The position numbers were made by a program, and so were the translations under genes. A DNA stretch of 64,000 nucleotides from Hahella sp. CCB-MM4 (GTDB lineage Bacteria > Pseudomonadota > Gammaproteobacteria > Pseudomonadales > Oleiphilaceae): assembly GCF_002260525.1 (NCBI RefSeq), contig NZ_MRYI01000007.1, forward strand, positions 62,001 to 126,000, read 5' to 3'. Each line of letters opens with the position of its first letter. Within the stretch, counting starts at the first letter, position 1. The notes under the pieces are model-generated. The model searched no databases, was not told the DNA's origin, and saw nothing but the letters and a program-made list of their open reading frames with translations. Below are positions 8,504-16,060 of this stretch, piece by piece.

Positions 8504-8692
8504 ATGAGCTCAGGCATATCTACAATAATCGATGAGATCTACCAGCTTACCCAAGACGTCGGTGATCCCCATAATCTGCACACCGGGCTTGACGACGAAA
8601 AGCTGGAAAAAATGAATGCCCTCTGGGAACAGCTGGCAGATCTGGTGGTCGAAACACCTGAGGAGCCTGTGAATGATTTATTGAACCGGTGA
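8504..8692 (+). CDS. Small acidic protein of unknown function
   Basis: A 62-residue acidic, helical protein (SGISTIIDEIYQLTQDVGD, then ETPEEPVNDLLNR) without membrane segment or recognised motif. A clear AAGGAGAAG RBS precedes the ATG. The 3' end lies within an inverted repeat that may act as terminator. I do not recognise it; a small regulatory or antitoxin-like role cannot be excluded. Confidence 0.6.
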   Translation: MSSGISTIIDEIYQLTQDVGDPHNLHTGLDDEKLEKMNALWEQLADLVVETPEEPVNDLLNR

Positions 8693-8705
8693 GGCTCCTT
8701 CTTCA
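8661..8705 (+). terminator. Inverted repeat spanning the stop codon of the small acidic gene
   Basis: Perfect 8-bp arms AGGAGCCT (8661-8668) and AGGCTCCT (8692-8699), followed by TCTTC. The loop is long (23 nt) and the T-run weak, so this is a modest terminator candidate. Confidence 0.3.
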
Positions 8706-8725
8706 CGGCACTAGGGGCTCCGTTT

Positions 8726-9418
8726 TCACGGTACCAAATCGTATTTCGCTTCACTGGCTGCTTTTCGATAGAAATCGGGCAAGGAGTCATCGCCTGTTGA
8801 ACTTCCTCCGGGGAAAGAGACATTTCTTAGAAATGCGAGTTCTTCAGGTGTCTCCGCCAGTGCTTCAAGTATGTCGTCCTGAAATTCTTCATATTCGCTG
8901 AAATTCAGCTTTCCGAAAGCCGTTTCTTCATCAAAGTCGGTATAGAAGTCAAATTGACAGGCCGAATCGCGTTGCACATTGAATGGCCAGCGATCAAGAA
9001 CCCTTGTTACAGCGCAGACTAAAATCATCATCTGGTAGTCAGTTTCAAGGCGTTCCATCAAATCCATCCATTCATATTCTTCGTCCGAATCCTCTTCAAT
9101 ATGGGATGGCTGGTTGACCTTTAACGGGACGGCTAAAGCAATCCTTTCAAGTGCCTGGGGGACTGTGATGTCGAGTTTTTTCCATTCAGAAATAGTGCAA
9201 AGTGCGTAATGAGGATATCCGTCGTCGTATTCCTTTGTTTGATCGCCACAGCTGTATTTGAATAAACCTATTCCACTGTGACTAACGCCAAAAGAAAGCT
9301 GCGTCAAAGTATCGGGTGTTGACCAATATACGCTGTGGTTAGTATTTAGAGGCAGAAGATCAGATAGAAAGGTCACAATAGCCTTTTCGATGGTCTCTAC
9401 ATCCTGTTTAATACTCAT
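8726..9418 (-). CDS. Unrecognised 230-residue cytoplasmic protein
   Basis: A 230-residue acidic protein, notably rich in Asp/Glu and Tyr/Trp (for example EEDSDEEYEWMDLMERLE near residue 105). There is no signal peptide, membrane segment or known catalytic motif. The N-terminal half (SVYWSTPDTLTQLSFGVSH) and the YPHYALCTISEWKKLDI stretch look like a compact alpha/beta fold of the kind seen in immunity-type or DUF proteins, but I cannot name a family. It is convergent with the small acidic gene and divergent from the next small gene. The ATG at 9418 has GAGGA immediately upstream. Confidence 0.6.
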   Translation of the reverse strand: MSIKQDVETIEKAIVTFLSDLLPLNTNHSVYWSTPDTLTQLSFGVSHSGIGLFKYSCGDQTKEYDDGYPHYALCTISEWKKLDITVPQALERIALAVPLKVNQPSHIEEDSDEEYEWMDLMERLETDYQMMILVCAVTRVLDRWPFNVQRDSACQFDFYTDFDEETAFGKLNFSEYEEFQDDILEALAETPEELAFLRNVSFPGGSSTGDDSLPDFYRKAASEAKYDLVP

Positions 9419-9485
9419 CCTCGGATTCTCTCTGTTTATACTGGTTCGCTTTCTTTAGGTAGTTTTCGTCAGGTTACAAGAATTG

Positions 9486-9800
9486 ATGCTCTCCGAAAAT
9501 GTTCTTGATCTTTTTAGGCGGGTGCTTAACAGTGACCCCGTAACCATTAAAAGGGTGCATGATTTCAACGGTGATGTGCACGTTATGGACACGGAGGTTT
9601 GTCTTGTCTTCAGCCTCAAGGGATTATACAAGTTTATCGGCGCTTCTGAATCCGGGAGCTACGCTGGATTTCGAAAGGGTCTTTACCAAAGTGATTTAAA
9701 CCAACAATTACAGGATGCAGGTGCCGTCATTGAAATTTTTCAATCGACGGGAAAGATTGAAAGTAATCTCTATTGCCTGAAGCGGCTCCAGGACACATAG
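9486..9800 (+). CDS. Unrecognised 104-residue protein
   Basis: A 104-residue soluble protein with no recognised motif (LDLFRRVLNSDPVTIKRV at the N-terminus). A TTG three bases upstream could also start it. It lies 67 bp from the divergent 230-residue gene, so the two may share a control region. A run of decayed repeats of ttaccctct and a short hairpin follow the stop. Confidence 0.5.
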   Translation: MLSENVLDLFRRVLNSDPVTIKRVHDFNGDVHVMDTEVCLVFSLKGLYKFIGASESGSYAGFRKGLYQSDLNQQLQDAGAVIEIFQSTGKIESNLYCLKRLQDT

Positions 9801-9841
9801 TCCATTAACCCTCTATTTACCCTCTATCTCTACTTACCCTC

Positions 9842-9862
9842 GACCTCTAAGAGGTCTTTCCA
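9842..9862 (+). terminator. Short hairpin after the 104-residue gene
   Basis: GACCTC and GAGGTC arms with a TAA loop, followed by TTTCCATTT. A small stem with a weak T-run; it would insulate the riboswitch leader from upstream transcription. Confidence 0.4.
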
Positions 9863-9917
9863 TTTAATGAATTCTCAGGGTTGATAATATAATCCATTAC
9901 ATTTAGCATTATTCGCT

Positions 9918-10105
9918 TCCAGACAGGTGCCCAGATGTATTGGGATAATCGGGAAGTATGGTAAGCCCCAGGCGAATTCCATCGCTGCCCCCGCATCGGT
10001 AATAAAGAGTAGTTTACGAATGCCACTGGTTGTGACAGTTAACAGCCGGGAAGGTGTAAACGAAGGTTGTATCCCTCTTTGAGCCCGAAGACCGGCCTGC
10101 TAAGT
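9918..10105 (+). promoter_or_regulatory. Cobalamin riboswitch upstream of the cobalt/B12 operon
   Basis: The leader contains the ordered cobalamin-riboswitch elements: aggtgcc near 9925, a gggataatcgggaa segment near 9942-9955, the B12-box-like gctgcccccgcatcggtaat near 9992-10011, gccactg near 10022, gccgggaaggtg near 10047 and gaagaccggcctgc at the 3' side near 10087-10100. The cbtB start codon lies about 45 bp downstream, so adenosylcobalamin probably represses translation or elongation into the whole operon. The exact 5' end of the transcript cannot be fixed by eye. Confidence 0.9.
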
Positions 10106-10149
10106 TCATTTCTCCTTAACGGGTACGGTGGGTGCCAGAGGTAATCGGT

Positions 10150-10335
10150 ATGTCTATTCAGTCAGTCTCAAGTCAGCAGTCCGTCTCCAGGTCTGCCAGT
10201 TTTACTCTTCTGCAAACAATCAGCGCTTTTGTGTTTGGCGCAGTGATTGTGTATGCCGTTGGTTTCCTGCCAATGGGAGCAGCACATAATGCTGCCCATG
10301 ATACGCGTCACTCCCTGGCATTTCCCTGCCACTAA
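10150..10335 (+). CDS. cbtB: CbtB-family cobalt transporter subunit
   Basis: A 61-residue protein with one membrane helix (TISAFVFGAVIVYAVGFLPM) and a C-terminal His-containing tail (HNAAHDTRHSLAFPCH), the hallmark of CbtB. CbtB and CbtA form a B12-regulated cobalt uptake system found behind cobalamin riboswitches. The ATG at 10150 has AGAGG 8 bp upstream; an in-frame GTG at 10132 is less likely. Confidence 0.92.
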   Translation: MSIQSVSSQQSVSRSASFTLLQTISAFVFGAVIVYAVGFLPMGAAHNAAHDTRHSLAFPCH

Positions 10336-10350
10336 AACGTTTTCAATCAA

Positions 10351-10364
10351 CCGATCATGATCGG
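10351..10364. promoter_or_regulatory. Perfect 14-bp palindrome between cbtB and cbtA
   Basis: CCGATCATGATCGG, fully self-complementary, 16 bp after the cbtB stop in a 152-bp gap. It could be an operator or a processing site; the gap otherwise shows nothing coding. Confidence 0.35.
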
Positions 10365-10487
10365 AACGATCAGGCTGTTGCCTGTGGTGACTCATCTCGC
10401 CTAACCGTGGTTTGAACCGGTTTGGGGGAGGCATCGCTGTGTCCATCTAGACACTGTGCCCACGAAGAAAACGATAAAGAGGCTGTC

Positions 10488-11405
10488 ATGCTATTTCGTA
10501 GAATTATATTAAATGCGCTATTCGTCGGGCTATTGGCCGGACTCCTGTTGACCGCCGCCCAAACGATCGGCGTCACCCCCATCATATTTGCAGCTGAGGT
10601 CTATGAAACCGCTGACGAAGCACCGGTAGCCGACCACGACCATCAGGCCATGACCGATCACGATCATGAATCGTCTGTCGACAGCCATGAGCATGGGATA
10701 AATGAAAACCATGAGCATGGGCTGGATGACAGCCTTGAGCTAGGTTTAGTTGAAAACCATGAGCATGGGACATCTGAAAATCACAACCATCAGCAGGCCG
10801 CCACTGAAGGCCACAGCCACGAACATGATTCAGAAGCCTGGGCTCCTGAAGACGGCGCTGAACGTACCTTGTATACCCTTGTATCCAACATCCTGGCGAG
10901 CATTGGCTTCTCCGCGCTATTGCTGTCTTTGATGGCTCAGGCTCAGGCCATGGGCATTACCAACATCAATATATCCAGAGGCGCTGCCTGGGGCATCGCA
11001 GGATTTATCGTCTGTTTTGCCGCTCCAGGTATCGGTCTACCTCCGGAGATTCCTGGCATAGAGGCGGCTCCACTTGAATACCGCCAGGAGTGGTGGTTGC
11101 TGGCGGTGGTTGCCTCTGCAACAGGTCTGGCGGTGCTGGCATTTTCTCCGATTAAGTATAAGGCGCTGGGGCTGTTGGCCATTGCTGTTCCATACGTCAT
11201 CGGTGCCCCTCAGCACCAAGGTCCTGAATTCGGTCACCCTGACGCGAACGCCGTAGCAGCGCTGAGCAGCCTGCATCACGATTTCATTATCGCCAGCAGT
11301 GTGGCCAACCTGATTTTCTGGGTGGCAATGGGCATTCTGAGTGCCTGGGTATTAAAACGTTGGGTACTTAATAGCTCCTCGCAAGCCCTTGCATCCGGGG
11401 CTTGA
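10488..11405 (+). CDS. cbtA: CbtA-family cobalt transporter with a His-rich repeat loop
   Basis: A 305-residue membrane protein. An N-terminal helix (RIILNALFVGLLAGLLLTA) is followed by a long extracytoplasmic His/Glu/Asp-rich loop (about residues 45-125), then five further hydrophobic segments. The loop contains an 8-residue repeat HEHGxxEN with four decayed copies encoded at 10685-10780, likely metal-binding. CbtA is the main permease of the B12-regulated cobalt importer. The ATG at 10488 (MLFRRII) follows AAAGAGG and gives the normal family start; an upstream in-frame start would add 22 unrelated residues. Confidence 0.92.
   Translation: MLFRRIILNALFVGLLAGLLLTAAQTIGVTPIIFAAEVYETADEAPVADHDHQAMTDHDHESSVDSHEHGINENHEHGLDDSLELGLVENHEHGTSENHNHQQAATEGHSHEHDSEAWAPEDGAERTLYTLVSNILASIGFSALLLSLMAQAQAMGITNINISRGAAWGIAGFIVCFAAPGIGLPPEIPGIEAAPLEYRQEWWLLAVVASATGLAVLAFSPIKYKALGLLAIAVPYVIGAPQHQGPEFGHPDANAVAALSSLHHDFIIASSVANLIFWVAMGILSAWVLKRWVLNSSSQALASGA
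10685..10789 (+). repeat. 24-bp coding repeat in the CbtA His-rich loop
   Basis: Four 24-bp units at 10685, 10709, 10733 and 10757 plus a 9-bp fragment encode HEHGINEN, HEHGLDDS, LELGLVEN, HEHGTSEN and HNH. The third unit has lost its histidines. Confidence 0.85.
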
Positions 11406-11415
11406 GACACCAGCT

Positions 11416-13152
11416 ATGGATTACCCCTTCTCGGCAATTACCGGTCAGTCCCTGTTCAAACAGGCCCTGATTCTGGCAGCGATTAACCCCTCGATCGGCG
11501 GTGTGCTGATCAGTGGGCCGAGAGGCTGCGCCAAATCGACCCTGGCCCGAGGTCTGGCAGATGTGTTACCGGGAAGTCCATCCTTTGTGACGCTGCCATT
11601 GGGTGCGACGGAAGATATGCTGGTGGGCACATTAAACCTACAGCAAGTGCTGAATGACCGTGAGGTTGCTTTCCATCCCGGCATACTGGCTAAGGCCCAC
11701 GAAGGTGTTCTCTATGTGGATGAAGTGAACCTGCTGGCAGATCCGTTGGTGGATCTGCTTCTGGACGTTTCAGCCAGTTGCGTCAATCGTGTAGAAAGGG
11801 ATGGGATCAGCCACACCCATGCAGCGGAATTTCTTTTGATCGGTACGATGAATCCTGATGAAGGAGAGCTTCGGCCACAGTTGCGTGACCGTTTCGGCTT
11901 GATGGTGGAACTGGATAACCATTTCTCGATTGAGGAACGCATTGAGATAGTGCGCCGTAGGGAAGCGTTTGATCGGAATCCTTCCGCATTTTGCGATGCT
12001 TACAACAGTGAGCAGCAGAGTCTGCGAAGCAATATTGCCCGGGCGAGGCAAGATATATCCGGCGTCAGCTGCGCGGATCGTTTACGGGTCGAGATTGCCG
12101 AGAGGTGTCATGCGGCACAGGTGGATGGTATGCGTGCGGACATCGTCTGGTATCGTGCGGCGCTGGCCAACGCGGCTTGGAATGGGCGTAGTGAAATAGA
12201 CATCGAGGACATTGATGCGGTTGAAGCGTTAGTGCTGGCCCATCGAAGAAATCAGGTTCGCTCACCTAAGCCACCTGCCGGTGGACAGAATAACTTTTCA
12301 AGACCTTCAGCTTCGAAAAACACCGGTGCGGATAACGAAAATATTCAATCCGGCAATGATTCGAAAGTCAGTGGCAATGTCGGTCAATGGGGAGATATGC
12401 CCCCACAGTTCCAGGAAACAGAAAGCCTGGAAGAGGGGATTATCCCACCTAATCAAGATGCCGAGTCCAGGATAGAAAAATCACTTCAAAAGCCTTCCAC
12501 GAAAATATTGACCGGCGGTAAGTCCAAAGGAAACAGCCAGGGAGCCGGTCGATCAAGAGTTTTCAGGAAGAACGTGCCTGATTGGTTCAGGACGTTGTTA
12601 ACGTCTGCCGGACAGTGGCCCCCCGCGTCGATTCGCTTTCGTCAAAGAAGTGGGGGCTGCTCAAAGCTGCACCTTGTTCTGCTGGATACCTCCGGCTCCA
12701 CATTGAAAAACCAGTTGTTTGGTAAGGCCAAGGGAGTGGTTGCGAGCATTGCCGAGCAGGCTTATCTGGAGCGAAACCAGTTGGTCATATTGGGGTTTGG
12801 CAATGATCGGGTGCAAACCATACTCAGCAGGCGATTTCGTTCTCCCAAAGATATTCGTGAATTATTGGATGATCTGCCAGGCGGAGGCGGAACCCCCCTC
12901 AGAGACGTGTTGCTGGAAGCGCGCTCTTATTTGCATAAGCTGCAGCAACAGGAACCTGACACTCACATTCATACTTATTTGTTGACCGATGGCCGCACCC
13001 GTCAGGACCTTTCTGATATTCGATTGATGGGCGAGTGCACTGTGATCGATATTGAACTTTCACCGGTCAAGAGGGGAAGAGCAGAAGACATCGCCAGGGA
13101 GCTGGGCGCAGGTTATCTGTCACTGTTTTTCAATGAATCGGTCACCGCATAA
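11416..13152 (+). CDS. ChlI-ChlD-type AAA+/VWA chelatase subunit (CobN partner)
   Basis: A 578-residue fusion of an AAA+ ATPase and a von Willebrand A domain, as in BchI/ChlI plus BchD/ChlD. Walker A is GPRGCAKS at residues 34-41 and Walker B LYVDEVNLL near 104; a Ser/Asn/Gly-rich linker spans about 280-385; the VWA MIDAS DTSGS begins at Asp424. Such fusions replace CobS-CobT and drive ATP-dependent cobalt insertion by CobN, which is encoded later in this operon. The ATG at 11416 lies 10 bp after cbtA; an in-frame TTG at 11389 inside cbtA is possible but adds nothing conserved. A Mg-chelatase role is unlikely without bacteriochlorophyll genes. Confidence 0.88.
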   Translation: MDYPFSAITGQSLFKQALILAAINPSIGGVLISGPRGCAKSTLARGLADVLPGSPSFVTLPLGATEDMLVGTLNLQQVLNDREVAFHPGILAKAHEGVLYVDEVNLLADPLVDLLLDVSASCVNRVERDGISHTHAAEFLLIGTMNPDEGELRPQLRDRFGLMVELDNHFSIEERIEIVRRREAFDRNPSAFCDAYNSEQQSLRSNIARARQDISGVSCADRLRVEIAERCHAAQVDGMRADIVWYRAALANAAWNGRSEIDIEDIDAVEALVLAHRRNQVRSPKPPAGGQNNFSRPSASKNTGADNENIQSGNDSKVSGNVGQWGDMPPQFQETESLEEGIIPPNQDAESRIEKSLQKPSTKILTGGKSKGNSQGAGRSRVFRKNVPDWFRTLLTSAGQWPPASIRFRQRSGGCSKLHLVLLDTSGSTLKNQLFGKAKGVVASIAEQAYLERNQLVILGFGNDRVQTILSRRFRSPKDIRELLDDLPGGGGTPLRDVLLEARSYLHKLQQQEPDTHIHTYLLTDGRTRQDLSDIRLMGECTVIDIELSPVKRGRAEDIARELGAGYLSLFFNESVTA

Positions 13153-13171
13153 TCAGGAGTTCCAGAATACG

Positions 13172-13813
13172 ATGAGCAATGACGACAAGACCCTGGAAAG
13201 CAAGGATCTGGAAAGTAAGCACCTGGAAAATAAGCACCGAGAGAGAATGGCGGCCCGCAAAGCGGTAATGGATGCCAAGATTGCGCAGGCGGTGGAAGAG
13301 CGGGGCGTCCTGATTTTGCTCAAGGGGAACGGCAAAGGTAAGAGCAGTTCTGCCTTCGGGACGATGCTTCGCTCGGTGGGGCATGGCAAGCGCTGTGCCG
13401 TTATCCAGTTTATCAAGGGGCGCACGGAGACTGGCGAATACAAGTTCTTCAAAGATCATCCGCAAGTTGACTGGCATGTCATGGGACACGGCTTTACCTG
13501 GGAAACTCAGGACCGTGAGCAGGACATAGAAGCCGCTAAGAAGGCTTGGGCTCTGGCTGAAGAATTACTGAAAGATCCGACATACGACATGTTGGTTTTC
13601 GATGAGATGAGCTACATGTTCAAGTACGGCTATCTTGATGTGGAACCCGTTGTAGTGGCGCTTGAACACCGTCCGTTGGCGCAGAATGTGATCATTACCG
13701 GGCGCACCATGGCTCTTCCGTTACAGGAAGTCGCTGACACGATCAGTGTCGTTCAGGATGAACGCCACGCGTTCCGTCTCGGCGTTAAAGCTCAGCCAGG
13801 AATCGAATACTGA
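13172..13813 (+). CDS. cobO: Cob(I)yrinic acid a,c-diamide adenosyltransferase
   Basis: A 213-residue BtuR/CobO/CobA-type adenosyltransferase that attaches the 5'-deoxyadenosyl group to the cobalt of corrinoids. The nucleotide-binding loop LLKGNGKGKSSSAFGT lies near residues 46-60, with conserved VIQFIKGRTETGEYKFF and the MLVFDEMSYMFKYGYL region. The first 25 residues contain three copies of a five-residue repeat (LESKD, LESKH, LENKH) encoded by a 15-bp tandem repeat and absent from homologues. The start is ATG 13172 after CAGGAG. Its stop overlaps the cobB start. Confidence 0.95.
   Translation: MSNDDKTLESKDLESKHLENKHRERMAARKAVMDAKIAQAVEERGVLILLKGNGKGKSSSAFGTMLRSVGHGKRCAVIQFIKGRTETGEYKFFKDHPQVDWHVMGHGFTWETQDREQDIEAAKKAWALAEELLKDPTYDMLVFDEMSYMFKYGYLDVEPVVVALEHRPLAQNVIITGRTMALPLQEVADTISVVQDERHAFRLGVKAQPGIEY
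13193..13237 (+). repeat. 15-bp tandem repeat in the cobO 5' end, three copies
   Basis: Units at 13193, 13208 and 13223, consensus ctggaaagtaagcac, encode LESK(D/H) repeats in the non-conserved N-terminus. Confidence 0.85.
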
Positions 13814-15402
13814 TGAGCGATCTGTCTGCCAAAAGCAATCAGACTATAAAAAGCCATCTGTCTGTAAAAAGTCATCTGTCTGTAAAAAGCAAAGCAGCTC
13901 CAATTACCTGTCCGGCCCTGTTCCTGACGGCTCCGGCTTCCGGTCAGGGCAAGACCACTGTGACCGCGGCACTGGCACGTTATCTTCGCAACCGGGGCAA
14001 GAGTGTCAGGATCTTCAAGACCGGACCCGATTATCTGGATCCCCAGATTCTGGAACAGGCTTCAGGCAACCCGGTTGAACAGCTCGATATGTGGATGGCT
14101 GGCGAGTCGTACTGCCAACAGGCACTTTATGAGGCGGCCAGAGTATCTGACGTGATTCTCGTTGAAGGTGCCATGGGTATGTTCGATGGTGAACCTTCCA
14201 GTGCTGATCTGGCTGAACGCTTTGGCATTCCCATCCTTCTGGTGATGGATGTGAAAGGCATGGCTCAGACAGTTGCAGCTTTGGCAACGGGTCTGGCCGG
14301 GTTCCGCAAAGGGATCAATGTCGTCGGGATGATTGCCAATCATTGTGGTAGCGAGCGCCATGCGGAACTCATCAGGGGTGCGCTCCCGGACACACTGCCT
14401 CTGCTGGCCACCATGCCGCGAGATCCGTCACTGGCCTTGCCCGAAAGACATCTTGGTCTGGTGCAAGCGAGCGAAGTGCGCGATGAACTGGAAGACAAAT
14501 TCGAAGTCGGCGCTAAGGCATTGGCTGCCGGAGGGCTGGATAGCTGCGGGTTGCTTGGTATTGGTGACATGGAGGGTGGCCAAACCGAAAATAAGAAATC
14601 TAGCGCAACAGGTGTTTCTGGTTTTTCACCAGTGACCTTTTATCCTGCCGAGACTAGCGCATTATCAATCTTCACCGAGACTCTGCCAAACCACACCGAG
14701 ACTCTATCAAACCACTCTGACGCGCTATCAAACCAAACAGATGCTCTATCTCAAAACAAGGGAAAACCTTTGGAAGGATTAAGCATCGGAATCGCCAGGG
14801 ATGCTGCCTTCAGTTTTATCTATGCTGCCAATATCCGATTGCTGGAATATCTTGGAGCGGAATGCCGATTTTTTTCGCCACTGGAAGATGAATCTCCGGG
14901 AGTCGTGGATGCGCTTTGGTTGCCCGGGGGGTATCCGGAGTTATATTCCCAGGCGCTGTCGAGAAATGAACCCATGAAGGCCGCAATTAAGGCGCTCTTC
15001 CTGAGCAATAAGCCCATCCTGGCCGAATGCGGAGGTTTCCTGTATTGCCTGGATACGCTGACGGATCTTGAAGAGCGAACCTTCCCCATGCTGGGCCTGT
15101 TGCCGGGTCAAGGCATGATGAGAGGCAAGCGCGGTTGTCAGGGTATGCAGACGGCCGTGTTGCCTGAGGGCGAAATACAGGCTCATGCGCATCATCGTTC
15201 CCGTAGTTTTGAAACCCCTGAACCGATCAGCTATGGCCGACGGCAACGGCATCCTGCTCCTGGCGAAGCGATCTATCGAAGCCGGGGACTCACGGCGACC
15301 TATCTGCATATGTTTTTTCCCTCGAATCCTAATGCCGTTGCAGGCCTGTTTAAACTGAAACATTCCACATCCGAACACCAGGAGGTGAGTCGTGTTGTCT
15401 AG
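13813..15402 (+). CDS. cobB: Cobyrinic acid a,c-diamide synthase (CobB/CbiA)
   Basis: A 529-residue glutamine- and ATP-dependent amidotransferase that amidates the a and c side chains of (hydrogeno)cobyrinic acid. The P-loop-like LTAPASGQGKTTVT lies near residues 37-50 (N-terminal dethiobiotin-synthetase-like domain). The C-terminal class I glutaminase domain has ALWLPGGYPEL and PILAECGGFLYC with the nucleophile Cys. Two oddities: the N-terminus carries an 18-bp tandem repeat (KSHLSV), and the linker between domains carries four decayed 21-bp units (TETLSNH-like, 14674-14757). The ATG overlaps the cobO TGA (TGATG). Confidence 0.95.
   Translation: MSDLSAKSNQTIKSHLSVKSHLSVKSKAAPITCPALFLTAPASGQGKTTVTAALARYLRNRGKSVRIFKTGPDYLDPQILEQASGNPVEQLDMWMAGESYCQQALYEAARVSDVILVEGAMGMFDGEPSSADLAERFGIPILLVMDVKGMAQTVAALATGLAGFRKGINVVGMIANHCGSERHAELIRGALPDTLPLLATMPRDPSLALPERHLGLVQASEVRDELEDKFEVGAKALAAGGLDSCGLLGIGDMEGGQTENKKSSATGVSGFSPVTFYPAETSALSIFTETLPNHTETLSNHSDALSNQTDALSQNKGKPLEGLSIGIARDAAFSFIYAANIRLLEYLGAECRFFSPLEDESPGVVDALWLPGGYPELYSQALSRNEPMKAAIKALFLSNKPILAECGGFLYCLDTLTDLEERTFPMLGLLPGQGMMRGKRGCQGMQTAVLPEGEIQAHAHHRSRSFETPEPISYGRRQRHPAPGEAIYRSRGLTATYLHMFFPSNPNAVAGLFKLKHSTSEHQEVSRVV
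13848..13890 (+). repeat. 18-bp tandem repeat in the cobB 5' end
   Basis: Two full units (13848-13865, 13866-13883) differing by one base, plus a 7-bp fragment, encode KSHLSVKSHLSVKS; a more decayed copy precedes them. Confidence 0.85.
14674..14757 (+). repeat. 21-bp tandem repeat in the CobB inter-domain linker, four copies
   Basis: Units at 14674, 14695, 14716 and 14737 encode TETLPNH, TETLSNH, SDALSNQ and TDALSQN. They fall exactly between the ATPase and glutaminase domains. Confidence 0.85.
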
Positions 15403-16015
15403 TTCTTTTGCCCTGATTGGTGCCGGCTTCTCCCTCGGTTTTATTCATGCCCTGGATCCGGATCATGTGATGGCCGTATCCGCATTAAGCAGTGAGAAAG
15501 CGGGTGTTCGCCGAACTCTTAAGTACTGTGCCAGTTGGGCGCTGGGGCACGGAGGCGTGCTATTGGCCTGCGGGTTGTTACTGTTTGGTCTGGGCTTCCG
15601 GTTGCCCGAGCCTTTGCAGATTTCCGCTGAGGCCAGTGTCGGGGTCCTGCTGATTGCTATTGGAATGATGTGCTTCTATCGCCATCGCCATGGCGCTCGC
15701 CCGTCCCACCATGAGCCTCGGCCTGGTGGCAGAAAAGCGCCATTGCTGGTGGGAATGTTACACGGTCTGGCCGGGAGTGCCTCCGCCTTGGCGTTGGTGC
15801 CGGTCATTACCCAGGGGCAACTATCCGTTGCGATTGCATACATCCTCGTTTTCTCGATGGGGGTTTTGCTGTCCATGCTTTGTTTCGGTCTTGGGTTGGG
15901 AGCCATTCAGGTCAAATTGAAGACGCTCAGCGAGCGCTTGTTCAGGTGGAATCAATATCTGATCGCGTCGGCATCCGTTGTGCTCGGAAGCTATTGGCTA
16001 AGTCAGGCTGTTTAG
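15392..16015 (+). CDS. NicO/UreH-type nickel-cobalt permease
   Basis: A 207-residue membrane protein with about six hydrophobic helices. The first contains GFIHALDPDHVMAV, the HxxxxDH metal signature of NiCoT/NicO permeases; a His-rich cytoplasmic loop (YRHRHGARPSHHE) follows helix 3. Probably a second cobalt transporter, given its place between cobB and cbiD. It starts with GTG at 15392 after AGGAGGTGA, inside the last codons of cobB. A nickel role is possible since no urease or hydrogenase genes are in view to test it. Confidence 0.82.
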   Translation: MLSSSFALIGAGFSLGFIHALDPDHVMAVSALSSEKAGVRRTLKYCASWALGHGGVLLACGLLLFGLGFRLPEPLQISAEASVGVLLIAIGMMCFYRHRHGARPSHHEPRPGGRKAPLLVGMLHGLAGSASALALVPVITQGQLSVAIAYILVFSMGVLLSMLCFGLGLGAIQVKLKTLSERLFRWNQYLIASASVVLGSYWLSQAV

Positions 16016-16032
16016 GCAGCTCAAAAGTTGAG

Positions 16033-16060
16033 ACGGACAAGCTGATACGGACAAGCTGAT
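16033..16060. repeat. Perfect 14-bp tandem duplication abutting the cbiD start
   Basis: acggacaagctgat occurs twice without mismatch (16033-16046, 16047-16060), immediately before the cbiD ATG at 16061. It lengthens the nicO-cbiD spacer and fills the place where an RBS would be expected. Confidence 0.9.

Noticed and set aside
11416-13152. Magnesium chelatase for bacteriochlorophyll
   Set aside because: No photosynthesis genes are present and it sits between cobalt transport and cobO, with cobN in the same operon; a cobaltochelatase role is more economical.
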